From assembly GCA_028293405.1 (NCBI GenBank), contig JAQGOW010000684.1:1-9370 (forward strand): a stretch of 9,370 nucleotides of DNA. Reading direction: 5' to 3'. The stretch comes from Verrucomicrobiales bacterium. GTDB lineage: Bacteria > Verrucomicrobiota > Verrucomicrobiia > Limisphaerales > Palsa-1400. Both the position numbers and the translations under genes were made by a program. A model generated the notes under the pieces. That model was not told the DNA's origin and ran no database searches. It worked only from the letters and a program-made list of their open reading frames with translations. Of the stretch, positions 5,754 to 9,370 are shown piece by piece; the first letter of the stretch is position 1, and every line of letters starts with the position of its first letter.

Positions 5754-6509
5754 ATGAGCGCGCCTGAACAGAGAAACGGAAATGTGAGCGTGGCCGTGCG
5801 CGATTTGCGCAAGAGCTTCAACGGAGAGGAAGTGCTCAAAGGAATTTCGTTCGACGTCAAACCCGGCGAAACATTCGTCATCATGGGGCCGAGCGGTAGC
5901 GGCAAGAGCGTTTTGCTCAAGCACATCATTGGTTTGGAAGAACCGGATTCCGGCGAGATTTTGAGTGCGGGCCAATCGGTCCATGGGTCCGAAGTGCTGA
6001 GCAAATATCGCCTTGCGATGGTTTTCCAATCCGGCGCTTTGCTCAAGTCTCTGACCGTCGGCGAAAACGTCGGGTTGTATTTAACTGAGCATCGGTTGAT
6101 GGAACCTGGTGAAATTGCCCGGGTTGTAGCTGAAAAACTCGAAGCGGTTGGTTTGAAAGGCCTCGAAGATCGTTCGCCGAGCGAGTTGTCCGGCGGTATG
6201 CAAAAGCGTGTCGCCATCGCGCGCGCGCTTGTCATTGATCCGCAACTCGTGCTCTTTGACGAACCAACATCCGAACTGGATCCGCTCATGTCCGTAAACA
6301 TTGGCGAACAAATCAAGCAGATGCGCGACCGCTTGCATCCGACGATTCTCGTTGTCACTCACGATCGTGATCTTGCGTTTGGCATCGCCGATCGCATCGC
6401 CATGATTAGCGAAGGCAAAATCCGTTTTATCGGCACGCCAAACGAAATTAAGAACTCGCGCGATCCGATGATCCAAACATTTATTCACGCTGAATTGACC
6501 AATACTTAA
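5754..6509 (+). CDS. mlaF: MlaF-type ABC transporter ATP-binding protein
   Basis: This cytoplasmic ATPase powers the MlaE permease. All ABC elements are visible in 251 residues: Walker A GPSGSGKS (45-52), Q-loop Gln92 in VFQSGALLKSLTV, signature LSGGMQKR (145-152), Walker B LVLFDE (165-170), and H-loop His203 in VVTHD. The GALLKSLTVGENV stretch after the Q-loop is typical of MlaF/Mkl ATPases. The D-loop region reads EPTSELDP, whereas most relatives have EPTSGLDP. The ATG directly abuts the mlaE stop, with no Shine-Dalgarno, so translation is probably coupled. The MCE gene follows after 13 bases. No MlaB-like STAS gene is adjacent, although MlaF in E. coli binds MlaB. Confidence 0.95.
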   Translation: MSAPEQRNGNVSVAVRDLRKSFNGEEVLKGISFDVKPGETFVIMGPSGSGKSVLLKHIIGLEEPDSGEILSAGQSVHGSEVLSKYRLAMVFQSGALLKSLTVGENVGLYLTEHRLMEPGEIARVVAEKLEAVGLKGLEDRSPSELSGGMQKRVAIARALVIDPQLVLFDEPTSELDPLMSVNIGEQIKQMRDRLHPTILVVTHDRDLAFGIADRIAMISEGKIRFIGTPNEIKNSRDPMIQTFIHAELTNT

Positions 6510-6522
6510 AGAAAGCTCAACC

Positions 6523-7527
6523 ATGAAAGAATCACTCGAAACACGGATAGGCGTATTTGTCGCCTTCGCGTTGGTCGTCATTCTCATTATCCTCGAGTCC
6601 GTCGGCGGATTCGCGTTTTTCAAACAGGGCTACAAGCTCCACGCCTATTTTCGAAACGTGCAGGAACTCAAGCCCGGCGCCGAAGTGCGCATGGCCGGCG
6701 TGCGCGTCGGTAATGTGCAGAGCATCGTGCTGACGAACGCCGAAGTGCTGGTGACGTTGAACCTGAACAAGGAGCTCGAAAAAAAGGGCCAGGTTAAAAC
6801 CGACAGCAAAGCGACGATCAAGTTCACTGGATTGCTCGGCCAAAATTTTGTGTCGATTGATTTTGGCACGCCGGCCGGTGCGCCATTGGGCGATGGTCAA
6901 ACTATCCAAACGCAGGAACAGGCTGACTTGAGCGCATTGATGAACAAGTTGGATGACGTTGCAACCGGCGTGCAAAACCTGACGAAGAGTTTCAGCGGCG
7001 AGAGCATCGAGAAACTCGTTGGCCCTCTGACCGACTTTGTTAAACACAATGACGCCGCGCTCACCGCAACCATCGGCAACCTGAAGACCGTGTCCGACCG
7101 CATGGCTCGTGGTGAAGGCACCATCGGCAAATTGATGACGGACGATGCGCTTTACAACACGTCATTGAACACGGTCAGCAACTTCCAAGGCACCGCCGCC
7201 GATGTGCGCGTCGCAGTGACTCAAGCGCGTCTGTTGCTCACGAACGCGAATGAAGTCGTTGCCGCCGTGAACAGCGGCCAAGGCACTGTCGGCAAGTTCA
7301 TCAAAGACGACAAAGTTTATCGCGAAGCCGAAGGTTCGCTCACGAACCTGCATCAGATCCTGTTTAAGATTAACCACGGCGAAGGTTCGGTCGGCAAACT
7401 GGTGAATGACGAAAGCCTGTTGAAAAACGTGAAGCTCTCATTGCAGAAACTCGACAAAGCGACAGAAAGCCTGGAAGACACCGGCCCGCTGAGCGTGATC
7501 GGCACGATGGTGAACAGCCTGTTCTAA
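6523..7527 (+). CDS. mlaD: MCE-domain (MlaD-type) lipid-transport protein with three C-terminal GxGTVGK repeats
   Basis: This substrate-binding subunit is anchored in the inner membrane and faces the periplasm. MCE proteins form hexameric rings that shuttle lipids from the permease. The 334-residue product has one N-terminal membrane helix (about 10-31), then the MCE domain (about 36-118) with YFRNVQELKPGAEVRMAGV (42-60) and VGNVQSI, and a long, probably helical tail. The tail carries three copies of a GxG[TS][IV]GK repeat: GEGTIGKLMTDDALY (197-211), GQGTVGKFIKDDKVY (252-266) and GEGSVGKLVNDESLL (286-300). E. coli MlaD (183 residues) lacks such a tail; it recalls longer MCE proteins. The start follows an A/G-rich AAAGAAAG, 13 bases after mlaF. 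It ends the operon. No MlaC-like periplasmic carrier follows. The symbol is by family; orthology to E. coli mlaD is not shown. Confidence 0.92.
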   Translation: MKESLETRIGVFVAFALVVILIILESVGGFAFFKQGYKLHAYFRNVQELKPGAEVRMAGVRVGNVQSIVLTNAEVLVTLNLNKELEKKGQVKTDSKATIKFTGLLGQNFVSIDFGTPAGAPLGDGQTIQTQEQADLSALMNKLDDVATGVQNLTKSFSGESIEKLVGPLTDFVKHNDAALTATIGNLKTVSDRMARGEGTIGKLMTDDALYNTSLNTVSNFQGTAADVRVAVTQARLLLTNANEVVAAVNSGQGTVGKFIKDDKVYREAEGSLTNLHQILFKINHGEGSVGKLVNDESLLKNVKLSLQKLDKATESLEDTGPLSVIGTMVNSLF

Positions 7528-7537
7528 GACTTCGTAG

Positions 7538-7583
7538 CCACGGATTGAACACGGATTCTCGAAAAGGAATCCTGTGTTTCAAT
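7538..7583. terminator. Imperfect hairpin between convergent genes, possible bidirectional terminator
   Basis: The 5' arm at 7544-7558 (ATTGAACACGGATTC) pairs with the 3' arm at 7567-7583 (GAATCC-T-GTG-T-TTCAAT) around an eight-base loop. This gives 15 base pairs with two single-base bulges. No T-run follows on either strand. The 5' arm overlaps an 11-bp direct repeat, CCACGGATTGA (7538) and ACACGGATTCT (7549). The position, between the stops of the MCE gene and the YfhO-like gene, fits a shared transcript end. It may equally be a copy of an intergenic repeat. Confidence 0.5.
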
Positions 7584-7604
7584 TGCGACTAAAAACAAAC
7601 TCGG

Positions 7605-9370
7605 CTAAACCTTAGCCGTCGTAGACTTATCCTTGGGCGCCGGGTCCTCAATACTCGGGGATTGGCCGTTGCGGCGGTTCGTAACAATGACAAACCCGCC
7701 GACGAGAATTGCGATCCCCCACCCTGCCAGAGTGACATAGAGACTTCCCTGCGGCAGATGGTACTTGAACTCAACGGTGTGCTGACCTTTATCAACGTAA
7801 ACACCTTTCATCAGATAGTTGCACTGCAACAGCGTCGATTCCTTATTGTCCACCCAAACCCGCCAGTTCGGGCTCCAGTGTTCGTTCAGGAGCAAGACTG
7901 AGCCAACGTTCGCGTTCGCCTGCATTTTGATGTATTTCGGGTGATAATCTTGGATTTTCACCGTTCCAGCATCAGCCGCGTCCGTCGGCTTCGCAGCAAC
8001 AGGCGTATCCTTCGCAACCAGCACAACCTTTTGGGGGTCGAAAGTTGGAGACTTCAATGTCGCCAAAGTTGACTCGGCTCCATCGTTCGTTTGCCAATTC
8101 GCATAGAGCTTCACGCGAGGTAACGTGTTGGTGTATTCGACCAACGCAAACTCGCCGTTCTCGGCAACCTCCATCGTCAGATCCGCCGAAGTCGTCGGAA
8201 CCGTTACACCTGGACCCGGAATAACATTCAAGCGCGTGCGAACCTGAAACGCGGTCCCAGACGGATCAAGCCCCTGCAGTGATGGCCCACCTTGATAAAG
8301 CGGACGGGTCAAAAATCCTGTCCAACAGAAAATGTAACGCGTATTGGTCAACTGCCACAAACGCGCGCAGAGCGGCAGTTCAGCCGCCGTTCTTGGCGTA
8401 AACGTCGATGCCATGTTGTTGTCCATTTCAGCCGTGCGCGGGGCTTGCACGATATCGAGCGCCTGAATGTTGTAATACGGGAATTGGTTCTGCAGCCATT
8501 CGTTGCAAACGGCGTAGAAATTGTTGTCATACGGCGTGCGCGGCGCGGGACAAGCGCTGATGTCGTAGTGCCCGAAAGGCATCAGCTTGGCGGTGGATTT
8601 CTTTTCGTACGGCTCTTGATGCAGGAAATCCAGCACTGGGTTAAGCGCGTATTTCTCTTTGTAATTATAGTATTTGAGCCAGTAACGATCTGCACGGCCG
8701 ACGTCACAAAGCAGTAAAACTCCCATCGCGACCAGCGCCCATTTTGCCTGCTTGCCCGTCCACATCCCGCGAATAATCAAGGCCATCAATGCAACTGACG
8801 CAGTCAGGAACACCACAAACCACATCGTTTCCGCAATGCAGAAGGACGCCAATTGCGATTCCGTTCCCGGGACAACACCACTAAGCGTGAGGTAATGCAC
8901 CAGCTCCTCTTTTTTGGAAACAAGGACGAACAATCCGAACACCGCCACCACCACCGCACCAATCCAGAAATAAATCCAGCGCTTTTCGAACTCACCAAAC
9001 GCCCGCACCGGCGCGCGAAGATAATTGCGCCAGAGTGCTTCAGCCCCATAGGCGTTTAGGATCGCAACGCTGACAAAAAACGCATGGAGAAATTTAATCG
9101 GATTTCGTGTCGTCGAGAAGTACGGCAATTCGAATAGGAACCGATATAGAAAAGCATGGCGGCCGTACGCAAGAATCAGAGAGAACAAAGCAGCCCCGAT
9201 CCAGAACCACACGAATCTCCGTTCTCGCTCAGAAAATGGCCCGCTCTTGCGGAACGAATTCACCGCCGCAAAAGCGGCGAGAATCATCACCAGCAATCCA
9301 GCGTAATCTCCAGAACCGATATGGCGCCGATATCCTCCGAAACTGCGCATCGCTTCGTCCGCCTGTCGAC
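7605..9370 (-). CDS. YfhO-like polytopic membrane protein, C-terminal part (start lies beyond the window)
   Basis: The reading frame is open to the right edge, so the roughly 587 residues seen are only the C-terminal portion. The Met at 9350 is internal, because the segment after it (GGYRRHIGSGDYAGLLV) is mid-protein in YfhO-like relatives. Numbered from that Met, membrane helices lie near 15-31, 46-62, 86-105, 125-144, 173-193 and 203-219. The short RNPIKF element (82-87) matches the Arg-x-Pro motif of these proteins. A large non-cytoplasmic domain follows, with the family-typical HWSPNWRVWVDN and MKGVYVDKGQHTVEF. A last helix (about 537-557) and a polar tail end the protein. YfhO-type proteins resemble GT-C glycosyltransferases; Bacillus YfhO acts in lipoteichoic acid glycosylation. 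The substrate here is unknown. The gene converges on the MCE gene and is not part of that operon. Confidence 0.8.
   Translation of the reverse strand, partial: RQADEAMRSFGGYRRHIGSGDYAGLLVMILAAFAAVNSFRKSGPFSERERRFVWFWIGAALFSLILAYGRHAFLYRFLFELPYFSTTRNPIKFLHAFFVSVAILNAYGAEALWRNYLRAPVRAFGEFEKRWIYFWIGAVVVAVFGLFVLVSKKEELVHYLTLSGVVPGTESQLASFCIAETMWFVVFLTASVALMALIIRGMWTGKQAKWALVAMGVLLLCDVGRADRYWLKYYNYKEKYALNPVLDFLHQEPYEKKSTAKLMPFGHYDISACPAPRTPYDNNFYAVCNEWLQNQFPYYNIQALDIVQAPRTAEMDNNMASTFTPRTAAELPLCARLWQLTNTRYIFCWTGFLTRPLYQGGPSLQGLDPSGTAFQVRTRLNVIPGPGVTVPTTSADLTMEVAENGEFALVEYTNTLPRVKLYANWQTNDGAESTLATLKSPTFDPQKVVLVAKDTPVAAKPTDAADAGTVKIQDYHPKYIKMQANANVGSVLLLNEHWSPNWRVWVDNKESTLLQCNYLMKGVYVDKGQHTVEFKYHLPQGSLYVTLAGWGIAILVGGFVIVTNRRNGQSPSIEDPAPKDKSTTAKV

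Noticed and set aside
6081..6623. 180-residue minus-strand ORF across mlaF and the MCE gene
   Set aside because: It is antisense to two confident genes, with no family features.
9348..9350. ATG 9350 as the true start of the YfhO-like protein
   Set aside because: The frame stays open to the window edge and the following sequence is mid-protein in relatives, so the gene is treated as cut by the window.

Overview
The window reads as a stretch of a Gram-negative bacterial chromosome, most likely from the Verrucomicrobiota / PVC group. The evidence is the presence of lipid A (LpxI) and Mla/MCE outer-membrane lipid genes, the short AMP nucleosidase type shared with Bacteroidota, a large YfhO-like membrane protein, and low-complexity intergenic repeats (CACAGAGR octamers, TTCTANN heptamers) that I associate with Verrucomicrobia and relatives. 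The phylum is inferred from protein resemblance and was not computed. No mobile element, CRISPR array, tRNA or rRNA was seen.

Layout: (i) 1-128 holds no recognisable gene, only a possible 12-codon leader ORF that stops just before the first gene. (ii) 129-539 (+) is a YbgC-like hotdog thioesterase whose usual catalytic Asp is replaced. (iii) 606-3332 is a minus-strand group, read lpxI -> amn -> accD: lipid A pyrophosphatase, AMP nucleosidase, acetyl-CoA carboxylase beta subunit. accD may also have its own promoter. (iv) 3490-7527 is a plus-strand operon-like group that starts divergently from lpxI. It contains a secreted protein of unknown function built from repeated aromatic 'WPLY' motifs, then an MlaE-type permease, an MlaF-type ATPase and an MlaD/MCE-domain protein. 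(v) 7605-9370 (-) is the C-terminal part of a YfhO-like polytopic membrane protein that runs off the window. It converges on the MCE gene, with a hairpin between them.

The theme is the cell envelope: fatty-acid supply (AccD), lipid A synthesis (LpxI) and phospholipid traffic between membranes (MlaE-MlaF-MCE). The most interesting item is the WPLY-repeat protein. It is the first gene of the MCE transport cassette and is a candidate periplasmic or outer-membrane partner of that transporter. The second is a six-unit 7-bp tandem repeat that fills the ribosome-binding region of mlaE and runs into its start codon.
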